Source of the DNA: Mesostigma viride
Taxonomy: Eukaryota > Streptophyta > Mesostigmatophyceae > Mesostigmatales > Mesostigmataceae
Assembly (NCBI GenBank): GCA_009746045.1
Contig: RPFO01000299.1
Coordinates: 784,807 to 848,806 of the forward strand
DNA length: 64,000 nt
Direction of reading: 5' to 3'
Shown here: positions 13,722 through 26,403 of the stretch, piece after piece
Layout: each line of letters opens with the position of its first letter
Numbering within the stretch: position 1 is the first letter of the stretch
Notes under the pieces: model-generated
What the model saw: the letters and a program-made list of their open reading frames with translations, nothing else
Database searches by the model: none
Told to the model about the DNA's origin: nothing
Program-made: the position numbers and the translations under genes

Positions 13722-16700
13722 TCAGCTCTGTGGCCGCTTGAGCCGACTGAGGTCTGGTATCCATAAGACTAGGGCAGTACATGCACTTGCTACCAGCATT
13801 TGGCGAGGCGCCCATTTTATAACACTGGGAATCCCAGCGTGGCCTCCCCAGCTTGCTACCTGGAAGCCATGACAATGTGCACACAATGTGAACAGAGCAG
13901 TAATGAGAAAGTGTCCTTTTCTTTTTCACCGCAGCAGAAACCGCTGAGATGGCCGTAATCCAATGAACCAAATCGCAGCCTTGATATAAACGAGGGTTGC
14001 TGCGCCAGGCACGGAGACTGCATGCCCTATTTCAGAAAAAAGCCACCAACAATACCAAGGAGACAACCAGCGCAGGCCAGAAATCGGGAGAATCCGGACC
14101 ATGGTAGCTCGAGCCTGCCGTTATCTTGTCCGCGTGTTCGAGTCGTTCAGGATGATGAAGATGAATGGTGATGGAAATGTGTATCCTTGTGCATTGAAAT
14201 TATGGCTGGCTTACGTGTAGAGCTGCTAGACTTAAAACCGTCAGCTTTGTAGACCCTCATCAGAACTTGCTTCTCCCCACCAGAAGCACCGACCCACCAA
14301 CTCCAACACACAAGGGGAAGGTAGCGAAAGCAGCGGAAACAGATTGCTGAAAAAACATCCTTGTGACATCCAGGAGGCGGGCGGGTGTGCGGGCAGGCGG
14401 GCGGGCGGGCGGGCGGGCGGGCGGCGGGCGGGCGGGCGGGCGGGCGGGCGGGCGGGCGGGCGGGCGGGCGGGCGGGCGGGCGGGCGGCGGGGGCGGGCGG
14501 GCGGGCGGGCGGGCGGGCGGGCGGGCGGGCGGGCGGCGGCGGGCGGGCGGCGGGCGGGCGGGCGGGCGGGCGGGCGGGCGGGCGGGCGGCGGGCGGGCGG
14601 GCGGCGGGCGGCGGCGGGCGGGCGGGCGGGCGGGCGGGCGGGCGGGCGGGTGCGCGGGCGGGTGCGCGGGTGCGCGGGCAGGCGGGAAACCGAGGCAACC
14701 ATCGGACGCATTGTGCCCAGTCTTCCGCGGTGGGGAGGCCCACATTGGCGAACTAAATTCCATATCAATGCACCAAGCAAAGGCACCCACCTCCTGGCCA
14801 GAGGCAGTTTCCCACACGCGGATGCTCCGGTCTCCGTCACCTGCAGATGTCAGCACACAACGCAGGGAAGGGAACGAAAAAAAAAAAAAAAAAGGGTCGC
14901 CACGCAGTCAGGTAGAGGTGACCCAGAAGGGTGGCTTCTGCGGAGCTGGGGGGACGGATAGCGGAGGCTCTTGAAAAAGCCGTACGATGCTTCGAATGCA
15001 CGCCCGACGTGAACCCCGGGAAATGCTGGGCACAATCAGGCGAGCTGCGGTTTTGGGATAGATAGCCCTAGGTAGGTAGGGGTTGTGTTTAGCTTTGTAG
15101 GTACAGCCTCCATAACATGGAAAGTTGTTCCAAAGTACTTGGCTGATGAGATCACCTTTATGATTCCTCCATTGAAGCATAACCGTAATGACAATCACAC
15201 AGACAAGCCTTCCGAGGCCTTTATGAGGAGTTCCTAGACCTTGCGCACGTTCATCGCAGCGCCATGCCGCACGCATGGGGACGCAGCCATCCTGTATCTG
15301 TGCCTGTTTCCGACAACCACTAGCCACAAGCAAGTCAGAGCCTCCATGGTCATTTTACTGAGCCCCTGCAAGTATTCTGGGTGAGCTGTAGGATTTGCGT
15401 CACTACATTCGTGAGAGTAGCATAGTAGCCGGTTACATGCCCCCGCGCTTGGCACGCAAATACGTACTTACTTATTGAATCTGAGTGTTACATAGCTAAT
15501 CTGAGTGTGTCGAGGAGTCGCATCCCATAGTTCCAGATTATCAGTCTCAAGCGATTTGGTACCGTTCATATGGCCGCTGTGCTGCCCGTGACAGCTGGAA
15601 AAGCACCCTATCGATGGTGGTCCCACTGGACTGGACTGGCTGCCCAACTGCCACATTACGCACGTGGGGCAAGCACTGTCCGTTTTGTCTACATTGCAAA
15701 AGCACCTGCCTAGATCTCCTGTTACTGCATGTTGCCTGCATTGGCTGTAAGCCCCCACCTGCCTCAGTGACCTGAATGCAGGCAACTATGCGACTACATT
15801 ACTGTATCATCGAGATGCAGCAGAAGCGAGGGGGTCATGGCGGCAAGCTGTCAAAGCACTGCTGGTAGTGGGTACAAGCCTGGCCATGCTGCAAACATCA
15901 GGGATGAGAAGTGCTGAAGATAAGACACGTTACATATGCACCCACCCGAATGTGAAAGAAGGACACAAGAAGGAAAGAAACACGAGAACTCAGGGGATAC
16001 ACTCGTCCTACCGGCGAGCACAAACTGGCCGTCCGGGCTGAAGCAGGCCCCCATCGCGTCGTCCACCCCCTGGGGCGCCTGGACAGAGACAAACGTTTGG
16101 AGCTGCAGAGAAACACAGGCATGGCCACGTCGGAGCGGGAAACAGCCGTGCTTCCATCATTACTTAGCCCATGGTGGTCAACAAGCGTGATCAGCAACAA
16201 CTGCAGAAAGACACGGCTTCAAGCAAGGCATGCCGCCTGGTACCGTACCAGCGACGTCTGAACAGACAAGACATTGTGATGCGATAAGAAGCATGGGGGC
16301 GGCACATTCATTTTCTTCAAGATTTCGGGCCTGCACTGGTTATCGGATTGGAACTAGTGTCACAAGTTTTCTACTTTCATCCCCAGGCCACCCACCGTCT
16401 GCCCCGTGTACGCATCCAGCACCATATGGTGGCTCTCCATCGTGGACGCCAGGATCAGCTTGCCGTCCTGGCTGAACTTGATCGACGTGATGGCCGGTGA
16501 GGACGACGGCGACGCGCTGGTCTGGACCGCAAACGTGTCAAAGGGACCCTGCATGGGGGAGCGGGTGGGGGTGGAGGAAAGTGTGGTGGGGGGGGGGAGG
16601 TTGGGGGTTGGGGGGGGGGGGGGGGGGGGGGGGTATCAAGGAGAGAGGGAAGGCGCAGTAAAGCCATGTGAGACGACCCGGACAGGTGGGAAGTGCCTTC

Positions 16701-18141
16701 CGTGATAGTGAAGCTGACAACAACACCTACAAAAGTTGCACTATGGTGGATGGGGAAGAGGGAAGAGTAGGGAGGAAGCTATCACCAAGATGAAAACATG
16801 GATCACTTCCCGGCAGTCATTACCCATAACCCCACAAAAAGCAGCCCACCACTCGCCAGCAGAACTTGGCACATCATGCGGGCTAGATCTGCTCGGATGG
16901 CAGCACAGTTATGGCAAGAGGTCAATGCCTGTTCAGGGTGACAACAAACGCCAGACTCCATGCCATCGGGATGCACACCAGGGGTACAGGGCACCCTGGT
17001 CCCAAATAATACATGCACAGCTGCTGTGCCGATGCCTCTGTGCATCCACTTGTCCATTCACCCTACTCTTGACGCCGTAGCCCAGCCAGCATGCGGTCAG
17101 GTACCTTGTACATTACAGGACCTCGTATGCCAGCTACTGTATGGAAATACGTGTGCTTTGACTCCATGATCGCTGTGGCCATGGTGATGTGATGAAGCGG
17201 TGGCTGTAACTACTGACAACACGGATGCGATGACGACATGGTTAGTGTGGCAGCAGGTACCAGAGATCTGGCCCACCTTGTTGTAGGACCGGACGTCGAA
17301 CAGCTTGAGCACGCCTGGCTGGGAGGTGACCGCAAAGACCAGCCCTTGGTGGTCAAACGACGCCGAGGGACGGCCCTGCAGCCGCAGCAGACCCTGGCAG
17401 GCGGTCGAGCGCAGGTCCCATAGCCGAACAGTGCCGTCCAGGGACCCGGACATGAACAGGTCATCCTTTGGGGACATGCTCAGGCTGGTTACCCTGCAGG
17501 GCGTGGGGAGAGTTAGAGGAGTTGACAGTGAGGAGAGTTAGAGTGAGGAGAGTTAGAGTGGGGAGAGTTAGAGTGGGGAGAGTTAGAGTGGGGAGAGTTA
17601 GAGTAAGGACGTGGGCGGACACAATGGAGACGTGGCAGCTCCGTACAGGGCTGCAGGAAACAGCAGCGTGCGCCAGTGACGCATGCATGTGTTGGGTCTT
17701 TGGTTTTGGTGCATGCGCACATCTCATGCGGTGCATAGCGGCTTTGGTGCTGCCGCCTCTTAGTGGAGAGCCTATTTTAGAACCGCCATGACAAAAAAGA
17801 ACCGCCATGACAAAGAGCCTAAGTAACGAATCCCGATAACAACATCCTCCCACCTGATGCTGTGGAGCTTGCCTCCATCACCACGCACGAGCGGGCGTCA
17901 GGCAGACCTGGGTGTCGCACAAGGTCCGACAAACTCAAGCCCTTCCCGTTCACATGCTGGATTGCATTGACGCCTACCATACAGCTTGGTGCTGCAACAA
18001 GGCTTTTACACGGCCAATGTGATCACATACACGCAAACACACACACACACACACGGACACACACACACACACAAACACCCGAATACACACACACACACAC
18101 ACACACATACGCACACACACATACGCACACACACACACATA

Positions 18142-18180
<39 letters not shown>

Positions 18181-21100
18181 GCGCGCACATACACATACAC
18201 ACGCGCGCGCGCGCACATACGCGCACATACACACACCACTGAATGGAAACGCGCCCATATCCCCTAGGCCCCGGGGGTTCCGAACCCCCATCACCCCAAC
18301 TCTGTAGGTCAGTGTGCCAGACAACAGCAGGGAGTGCCCGCACGCGTGTTGCCCGCCGTACCTGCCCCGATGCCCCTGGAAGTAGCGGTGGTAGCGGTTG
18401 TCGTAGAGGGACAGGTAACGGATGGAGTCTGCACGCAGGCATACATGAGGGGAGCCAGCGATGACGCCAGCAGGAGGCAGCCACCCGACGCCAGCGACGC
18501 AGCCAGCACCCACAAAATCAGCACCCATCAAATCGGCAACCATCAAATCAAGGGAAGCAGCAACCATGCAATCAGCATATCATGTCACCAACTAACGCAT
18601 ATCAACGAACAAGCAGGGAGGATCAGCGCATGCCGCCTGGTCCTCTGATGCACACACCACCCCGATGTGCGGTTGAACACTTACAGCAGATGCTTCAGCT
18701 ACACGCTCCATGTTATCCAATCCAAACATTATATATATGCTAAATATATAATAGATGCTAAATATATAACATAGATGTTAAATATAATGTAGATGCTAAA
18801 TATATAATACATATGCTAAAGCTCATCCTCAAGCCTCAAGACCGTTGCTGCGCAGTTGCACGGGCACGCACCATCCCAGTCGTTGCGGGACGCATGGATG
18901 ACGTTTTCCGGGTGGTGCGTGAAGCAGATGTGGGACACGCCGTATTTCTTGCTGTTGAGGGACTTCTTCAACCTGCGATGCGAGGGGAGCGCAGTCGCAG
19001 CGGGTGCCACGCAGTGAGAATGCAGATACAATACAGGAGGACAGGGGTGACCTGTCCCATCCGCACTCGTGATCGAGATCTGCGTTCGCCGCTCCTCCCT
19101 ACACTCGTGTGACTCTTAAATTCATATTCACCATGGCATAACATGGCCGTGTGCACTCCAAGTACCCATCGACATGGTCAATGGAAGGAATTGCATGTTT
19201 GCGGCTGCTGTACTTTGACAAGCCATTTGACTCACAAGCCTGCCCATTCACCCCTTTCTCCCCTGCCCTCCCCCTTCCTCTCCCTTCCCTGTAAGCCCCT
19301 GAAACAACAGTGCAGCCGTTTGAAGCCACCCAAGCGGGCACCCATGCCGGCATATTTGGTTGCCAAGCTACCCCTTGCGCGCCTATTCATCTCCTTCAAT
19401 ACACATTCTCCAATATCCATCCGCATTCTCCTATTTGATTCTATACCACACCGCGCCTATTCATCTCCTTCAATACACATTATCCAATATCCATCCGCAT
19501 TCTCCTAATTCCATCCGCATTCTCCTATTTGATTCTATACCACACCACGGGCAGGAACTTGGCCCACCCTGTACGCGAAGAGAAGAGTGCACCTGCAGGC
19601 TCCCTGGGACACGCTGCAGCCCTGACAGCCGCCATGTGGCCCTGCCAGCACCAACAGGAACATCATCCCTGGCCCCGACAAGAGAGGAGCGTCTTGTTGC
19701 CGCCCGGCGATGACCTCTTCAACACAAAGCCATGGTGACAAGCGCTGTCCAACAGGCAGTGCCCAACACAGGAGCAGCTCTCGCACCTTGGCATGCGCCT
19801 ATATTAGCCTCTACAAGACATACACTGGCCCCTGCTCCCATACCATAGTGGCCAACATCACTTTTCGACAAATTATTTCGCAAAAAGATTTCTAACACTA
19901 TGGTACTCCAAGTTAATGACACCCATGGCACTGCCAGCCACGTGGCCACTTACGTGCCGGTGGCGGTGTCGTACACGTGTATACTCGCGTCGTCACTGGC
20001 CGTCACCAGCTGGTTCTCACGCGGGTGGAAGTCGAGCGAGTTTATGCGCCCTTGCTGCCGTCGGCGACGAGCAGCAACCACATGCATGGGCGACATGCAG
20101 CAACCACATGCATGGGCGACACGCAGCAACCACATGCATGGGCAACACGCAGCAACCACATGCATGGGCGACACGCAGCAACCACATGCATGGGCGACAC
20201 GCAGCAACCACATGCATGGGCGACATGCAGCAACCACATGCATGGGCGACACGCAGCAACCACATGCACGGGCGACACGCAGCAACCACATGCATGGGCG
20301 ACACGCAGCAACCATATGCATGGGCGACATGCAGCAACCACATGCATGGGCGACACGCAGCAACCACATGCAGCAACCACGTGCATGGGCGACACGCAGC
20401 AACCACGTGCATGGGCAACACGCAGCAACCACATGCATGGGCGACACGCAGCAACCACATGCATGGGCGACACGCAGCAACCACATGCATGGGTGACACG
20501 CAGCAACCACATGCATGGGCGACACGCAGCAACCACATGCATGGGCGACACGCAGCAACCACGTGCATGGGCGACACGCAGCAACCACATGCATGGGCGA
20601 CACGCAGCAACCATATGCATGGGCGACATGCAGCAACCACATGCATGGGCGACATGCAGCAACCACATGCATGGGCGACACGCAGCAACCACGTGCATGG
20701 GCAACACGCAGCATCCACGTGCATGGGCGACACGCAGCAACCACGTGCATGGGCCACACGCAGCAACCACATGCATGGGCGACACGCAGCAACCACGTGC
20801 ATGGGCGACACGCAGCAACCACATGCATGGGCGACACGCAGCAACCACGTGCATGGGCGACACGCAGCAACCACATGCATGGGCGACACGCAGCAACCAC
20901 ATGCATGGGCGACACGCAGCAACCACATGCATGGGCGACACGCAGCAACCACATGCATGGGCGACACGCAGCAACCACATGCATGGGCGACACGCAGCAA
21001 CCACGTGCATGGGTGACACGCAGCAACCACATGCATGGGCGACACGCAGCAACCACATGCATGGGCGACACGCAGCAACCACATGCATGGGCGACACGCA

Positions 21101-24100
21101 GCAACCACATGCATGGGCGACACGCAGCAACCACATGCATGGGCAACACGCAGCAACCACATGCATGGACACGCAGCAACCACATGCATGGGCGACACGC
21201 AGCAACCACGTGCATGGGCGACACGCAGCAACCACGTGCATGGGCGACACGCAGCAACCACATGCATGGGCGACACGCAGCAACCACATGCATGGGCGAC
21301 ACGCAGCAACCACATGCATGGGCGACACGCAGCAACCACGTGCATGGGCGACACGCAGCAACCACATGCATGGGCGACACGCAGCAACCACGTGCATGGG
21401 CAACACGCAGCAACCACATGCATGGGCAACACGCAGCAACCACATGCATGGGCAACATGCAGCAACCACATGCATGGGCGACACGCAGCAACCACATGCA
21501 TGGGCGACACGCAGCAACCACATGCATGGGTGACACGCAGCAACCACATGCATGGGCGACACGCAGCAACCACATGCATGGGCGACACGCAGCAACCACA
21601 TGCATGGGCGACACGCAGCAACCACGTGCATGGGCGACACGCAGCAACCAGCAACACGCAGCAACCACGTGCATGGGCGACATGCAGCAACCACATGCAT
21701 GGGCGACATGCAGCAACCACATGCATGTGCGACACGCAGCAACCACATGCATGGGCGACACGCAGCAACCACATGCATGGGCGACACGCAGCATCCACGT
21801 GCATGGGCGACACGCAGCAACCACGTGCATGGGCAACACGCAGCAACCACATGCATGGGCGACACGCAGCAACCACATGCATGGACACGCAGCAACCACG
21901 TGCATGGGCGACACGCAGCAACCACGTGCATGGGCGACACGCAGCAACCACATGCATGGGCGACACGCAGCAACCACATGCATGGGCGACACGCAGCAAC
22001 CACGTGCATGGGCAACACGCAGCAACCACGTGCATGGGCGACACGCAGCAACCACATGCATGGGCGACACGCAGCAACCACGAGCATGGGCAACACGCAG
22101 CATGGGCGACACGCAGCAACCACGTGCATGGGCAACACGCAGCATGGGCGACACGCAGCAACCACATGCATGGGTGACACGCAGCAACCACATGCATGGG
22201 CGACACGCAGCAACCACGTGCATGGGCGACACGCAGCAACCACGTGCATGGGCGACACGCAGCAACCACGTGCATGGGCAACACGCAGCAACCACGTGCA
22301 TGGGCAACACGCAGCAACCACATGCATGGGCGACACGCAGCAACCACATGCATGGGCGACACGCAGCAACCACGTGCATGGGCGACACGCAGCAACCACA
22401 TGCATGGGCGACACGCAGCAACCACGTGCATGGGCAACACGCAGCAACCACATGCATGGGCGACACGCAGCAACCACATGCATGGGCGACACGCAGCAAC
22501 CACGTGCATGGGCGACACGCAGCAACCACGTGCATGGGCGACACGCAGCAACCACGTGCATGGGCAACACGCAGCAACCACGTGCATGGGCGACACGCAG
22601 CAACCACATGCATGGGCGACACGCAGCAACCACGTGCATGGGCGACACGCAGCATCCACATGCATGGGCGACACGCAGCAACCACATGCATGGGCGACAC
22701 GCAGCAACCACGTGCATGGGCGACACGCAGCAACCACGTGCATGGGCAACACGCAGCAACCACGTGCATGGGCAACACGCAGCAACCACGTGCATGGGCG
22801 ACACGCAGCAACCACGTGCATGGGCGACACGCAGCAACCACATGCATGGGCGACACGCAGCAACCACATGCATGGGCGACACGCAGCAACCACATGCATG
22901 GGCGACACGCAGCAACCACATGCATGGGCGACACGCAGCAACCACATGCATGGGCGACACGCAGCAACCACGTGCATGGGCGACACGCAGCAACCACATG
23001 CATGGGCGACACGCAGCAACCACATGCATGGGCGACACGCAGCAACCACATGCATGGGCGACACGCAGCAACCACATGCATGGGCGACACGCAGCATGGG
23101 CAACACGCAGCAACCACGTGCATGGGCGACACGCAGCAACCACATGCATGGGCGACACGCAGCAACCACATGCATGGGCGACACGCAGCAACCACATGCA
23201 TGGGCAACACGCAGCAACCACGTGCATGGGCGACACGCAGCAACCACGTGCATGGGCGACACGCAGCAACCACATGCATGGGCGACACGCAGCAACCACA
23301 TGCATGGGCGACACGCAGCAACCACATGCATGGGCAACATGCAGCAACCACATGCATGGGCGACACGCAGCAACCACATGCATGGGCGACACGCAGCAAC
23401 CACGTGCATGGGCAACACGCAGCAACCACGTGCATGGGCGACACGCAGCAACCACATGCATGGGCAACATGCAGCAACCACATGCATGGGCGACACGCAG
23501 CAACCACGTGCATGGGCGACACGCAGCAACCACGTGCATGGGCAACATGCAGCAACCACGTGCATGGGCAACACGCAGCAACCACATGCATGGGCGACAC
23601 GCAGCAACCACATGCATGGGTGACACGCAGCAACCACATGCATGGGCGACACGCAGCAACCACATGCATGGGTGACACGCAGCAACCACATGCATGGGCG
23701 ACACGCAGCAACCACGTGCATGGGCAACACGCAGCAACCACATGCATGGGCGACACGCAGCAACCACATGCATGGGCGACACGCAGCAACCACATGGGCG
23801 ACACGCAGCAACCACGTGCATGGGCAACACGCAGCAACCACGTGCATGGGCAACACGCAGCAACCACATGCATGGGCGACACGCAGCAACCACATGCATG
23901 GGCGACACGCAGCAACCACATGCATGGGCAACACGCAGCAACCACATGCATGGGCGACACGCAGCAACCACATGCATGGGCGACACGCAGCAACCACATG
24001 CATGGGCGACACGCAGCAACCACATGCATGGGCGACACGCAGCAACCACATGCATGGGCGACACGCAGCAACCACATGCATGGGCGACACGCAGCAACCA

Positions 24101-24824
24101 CGTGCATGGGCAACACGCAGCAACCACATGCATGGGTGACACGCAGCAACCACATGCATGGGCGACACGCAGCATCCACATGCATGGGCGGGCGTGGGAG
24201 AGTAAGGGCCATGACGGTGGTGCACGAGCGGACGCAAGTGTAGACATGCAAGTGTCAACGTGCAAGTGTTAACATGGAAGGAGTAATATTGCAAGGGATA
24301 CCATGCAAACAGTGAGATGCAAGTACTGCCTCCACAAGAGTGTGTGGGAGAGCGCGAATGCATGCATGGCCGATGCAGACAAGATGCATCGAACAGCAAC
24401 AGGGTGGCAGGCGCGTGAGGCAGGATCGCGGCTGTTCGCAAACCAGTATCTGCGGTCGATAAAAGGTTGACTGAGGCAGGGTTAGGGGCGAGGCAGGCGC
24501 TGAGGCATGCGACATGGGCTGATCAAGAAGGCAAGGGCACGGCGCAGCCTACTTGACCAAACTGAGACTCGTGGCAACGGCGCGAGTGACAGCTGATGGT
24601 GACTCCTAACGCTAACATACTGCGTGGGAGAGCCTCTAGAGCAAACACATAAAGATATAAGTCCAGAGACAAAAGTGGTGTGTAGTGCAAATTTTCGTTC
24701 GTGTGCATTCCAAGCCACCAAGTTATTGCGCAAGGACAGGTGGGTTCAACTCGTCGCCACTTACGTTGTCCTTGCAAACTCTTCCGATGCCCATGCAAGC
24801 GATGGCTTCTTTATCAAGCTTCAT
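13722..24824 (-). CDS. WDR82: WDR82/Swd2-type WD40 protein, 9 exons
   Basis: In other eukaryotes this WD40 protein is a subunit of the Set1/COMPASS H3K4 methyltransferase and of the PP1-linked transcription-termination complex in the nucleus. Minus-strand exons are 24765-24824, 19954-20054, 18872-18972, 18362-18428, 17277-17493, 16396-16548, 16012-16102, 14791-14840 and 13722-13859. All introns are GT-AG and phases join exactly to 325 codons plus TGA. It starts [20 protein letters not shown], parallel to human MKLTDSVLRSF...VFREN. Family segments include [76 protein letters not shown] and the C-terminal [13 protein letters not shown]. The gene spans 11 kb because of introns holding a 4.1 kb minisatellite, GGGC and CA repeats and a family E copy. 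It is divergent from the DUF3223 gene. Assignment is firm; complex membership is from homology. Confidence 0.95.
14055..14233 (+). mobile_element. Family E element in WDR82 intron 8
   Basis: This partial copy runs from CCAAGGAGACAACCAGCG through GGCTTACGTGTAGAGC and ends where the copy at 10894 continues. It lies antisense to WDR82 in the intron before its last exon. Confidence 0.75.
14374..14692 (+). repeat. (GGGC)n array with GGC interruptions, WDR82 intron 8
   Basis: About 320 bp of GGGC repeats, broken every few units by a missing G. The plus strand could form G-quadruplexes and the transcribed RNA is C-rich. All frames are open, which produces arginine/alanine/proline/glycine ORFs with no meaning. 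Confidence 0.97.
16556..16635 (+). repeat. G-rich low-complexity tract in WDR82 intron 5
   Basis: GGGGGAGG and an 18-22 nt G run lie directly upstream, on the sense strand, of the exon ending at 16548. In the RNA they form a C-rich tract feeding into the CAG acceptor. They probably serve as the pyrimidine tract. Confidence 0.7.
17505..17607 (-). repeat. 15-bp tandem array of CTAAC + pyrimidines beside a 3' splice site
   Basis: On the WDR82 sense strand the unit is CTCTAACTCTCCCCA. Six CTAAC motifs occur between about 17505 and 17607, and the CAG acceptor of exon 5 is at 17494-17496. CTAAC matches the branch-point consensus and the rest is a pyrimidine tract. The array contains no AG on the sense strand. 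Confidence 0.9.
18031..18238. repeat. (CA)n microsatellite in WDR82 intron 4
   Basis: Imperfect CACACA runs with CG and TA interruptions lie between exons 5 and 4. This is a simple repeat. Confidence 0.95.
18728..18826. repeat. AT-rich degenerate tandem repeat in WDR82 intron 3
   Basis: About five copies of a 19-21 bp unit with the core ATGCTAAATATATAATA. It is strikingly AT-rich beside GC-rich exons. Confidence 0.8.
19378..19545. repeat. About 76-bp direct repeat in WDR82 intron 2
   Basis: Two full copies and one partial copy of a segment containing GCCTATTCATCTCCTTCAAT and TCCTATTTGATTCTATACC. This is a local tandem duplication in the intron. Confidence 0.8.
20067..24190. repeat. 26-bp minisatellite, about 158 copies, WDR82 intron 1
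   Basis: The unit is GCAACCACATGCATGGGCGA plus CACGCA. Two sites vary in a near-binary way across copies: CACATGCATG versus CACGTGCATG, and GGGCGACA versus GGGCAACA. A few units are shortened. The array fills 4.1 kb of the 4.7 kb intron and ends 12 nt from the acceptor of exon 2. The intron-exon border itself (TGCTGCTCGTCGCC on the sense strand) resembles the unit. No AG dinucleotide is seen on the sense strand throughout. Unit length is not a multiple of 3, so huge ORFs appear in all six frames. Confidence 0.98.
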
Positions 24825-25338
24825 GGCTGGCTGCTGAGCACAAAGTCTGACAGGGTGATGACGCTAGCTGCACCAGCAACGCATGCCTAATTACCCAGGT
24901 GCGTCACCTCCACCGTTACCAAGGCCGAAATAGCATGGCATGCGGGTAGCAGCAAAGTGCCTTCACGTGAACCATACCCCACACTGATTTTCTCATATAC
25001 GAGGAAAATAAATGTTATTTCTGGTGAGCATGTTGCAATACATCGATCATTGGCTGTAGTTCACTGTGAGCACTAGCCCCTCGGATTCAGCAGCCCTTTG
25101 ATGGCTTTCCAGCTTAAACAGGCTCGAACGCTAAAGCAGGCTCGACACTGTACACATTGATTGCGTTATGACAGACACGCTTCGCTGCTTACGAAAGAAT
25201 TTTGTATGCAATTGGCTGCAGCACTGCTGAGGCAATTATTATATTTGTCGATTTTTCCTGCGTGAATACCGTCCTGTTTGCTGGCGCACGCTCGCTTTCC
25301 CCATTTTCCAGTTTCTCATCCATTAAAGTCATTCCCGC

Positions 25339-25408
25339 GTTAAGTTACGATCGCCGCCTAATTCTGGGCGTCGTAACTTGAATCGGGAAGACGGGAACGT
25401 AACTTAAC
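25339..25408. repeat. Inverted repeat AAGTTACGA / TCGTAACTT
   Basis: CGTTAAGTTACGATCGCC is followed by GGGCGTCGTAACTT, and then by a third arm CGTAACTTAACGG. Two alternative hairpins are possible. Function is unknown; it may be an old mobile-element end or a regulatory palindrome. Confidence 0.6.
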
Positions 25409-25818
25409 GGTAGAATTAGGCTGGCAGCCCAGCCCCTCCTACTCTGACGGACTTCTACTGTATACGGCATTCGACAGCTCTCGTCAAGCCCGATTCAGCT
25501 GCAGCATCAAGGGCGCTCTAACAGGACCAGTGACATGCCCAGCCAAAATTTCACGGGTACTAGGGTCTGGCCCCAAGGCTGCCGGTGGCTGCATTGGTCT
25601 GGCCCCTATATTTATATAGGGGCTGCGGCTGAAATAGCCTGCCGGCGGGTGGTCATGGCCCCCATATGGCGAGCCTACTGCCAAAGGGGATTTGCCACGT
25701 GGCAAGTGCTCGTCTGCAGTGTTTGGACTTCGGCGGGTGTTTCCAGCTGCACTAGGAATAAGCGGCGTTTAGGGGGCATAGGAATACGTGCACACATTTT
25801 GTTCCGGATTATTCCAGC

Positions 25819-26172
25819 ATGGTTGAGTGCCAAGCGGACGTCACCCTCAAAGGGTTACATTATTACGATAATAAGTGCGTCCCAAATTCCATTGGTGAAT
25901 TTCTCAAGTATTGTCAGCGGGCCTTGGAAAGGGAGCAAATTCAGCAAGCGCTGCGGAACTTAGATACTAAAATTTCGTTTTTTGTTCGTAACGTACAGCC
26001 AATCATTTTGCTCCCGGATCAAAGTGTGATCTGGTCACTGAACACGAATTCAGCGCGTTGGGGGGGGGCATATGGGGGCCGGCTGTCGGCGCACCGGTGG
26101 CGGCGCCCCAGGGGGGCGCTAGCATACTGGGGGCCAGCAAGTTTCATTCCGGCGGTTGGCATTGGACCCTGA
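25819..26172 (+). CDS. Unrecognised ORF, 117 codons
   Basis: The first about 78 codons (MVECQADVTLKGLHYYDNK...) have balanced amino-acid composition, hydrophobic spacing like a folded protein, and codons richer in A/T than the neighbouring genes. After that the frame runs into a GGGGGCC-rich stretch and becomes low-complexity. It may be a relic of a mobile or viral gene, or an exon fragment. No family is recognised and no recurring copy is seen in the window. Confidence 0.25.
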   Translation: MVECQADVTLKGLHYYDNKCVPNSIGEFLKYCQRALEREQIQQALRNLDTKISFFVRNVQPIILLPDQSVIWSLNTNSARWGGAYGGRLSAHRWRRPRGALAYWGPASFIPAVGIGP

Positions 26173-26403
26173 GTTCAATATGGGGGCCGGACATTTCGAC
26201 CTGGCGGTGGCGGTATTGGGCCCCCAAATACAGTAGCATGGCTGTAAGTCACTGGTCCTGCTCTAACGCCTCTAAGTACGGGATTTCGTACCATTTCTGG
26301 AATGAAAGTTTATGCTGCCGAGCGTGGCAAGGAAGGCGTGAGCAAAGTCAGGCAGGTGAACGTGCCGCAAAGCTGCTACAAGAGTCGTGCAGGCAATAAA
26401 ATA

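Larger units (their letters stand above)
24825..26403. promoter_or_regulatory. Divergent intergenic region WDR82 / DUF3223 gene
   Basis: 1.58 kb lie between the two ATGs. The left part holds an inverted-repeat segment at 25339-25408. The right part holds an unrecognised ORF (25819) and G/C-rich repeats of GGGGGCC type (26055-26225). Promoters are assumed from position only. Confidence 0.45.

Noticed and set aside
14147-14974. Proline/alanine/arginine and glycine-rich ORFs of about 200 codons
   Set aside because: Produced by the GGGC array in WDR82 intron 8. Only 14791-14840 (minus) is coding.
19950-24441. ORFs of more than 1,400 codons on the minus strand and 1,242 on the plus strand
   Set aside because: They are read-throughs of the 26-bp array, whose unit has no stop in any frame. 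Only the 19954-20054 part is a real exon of WDR82.
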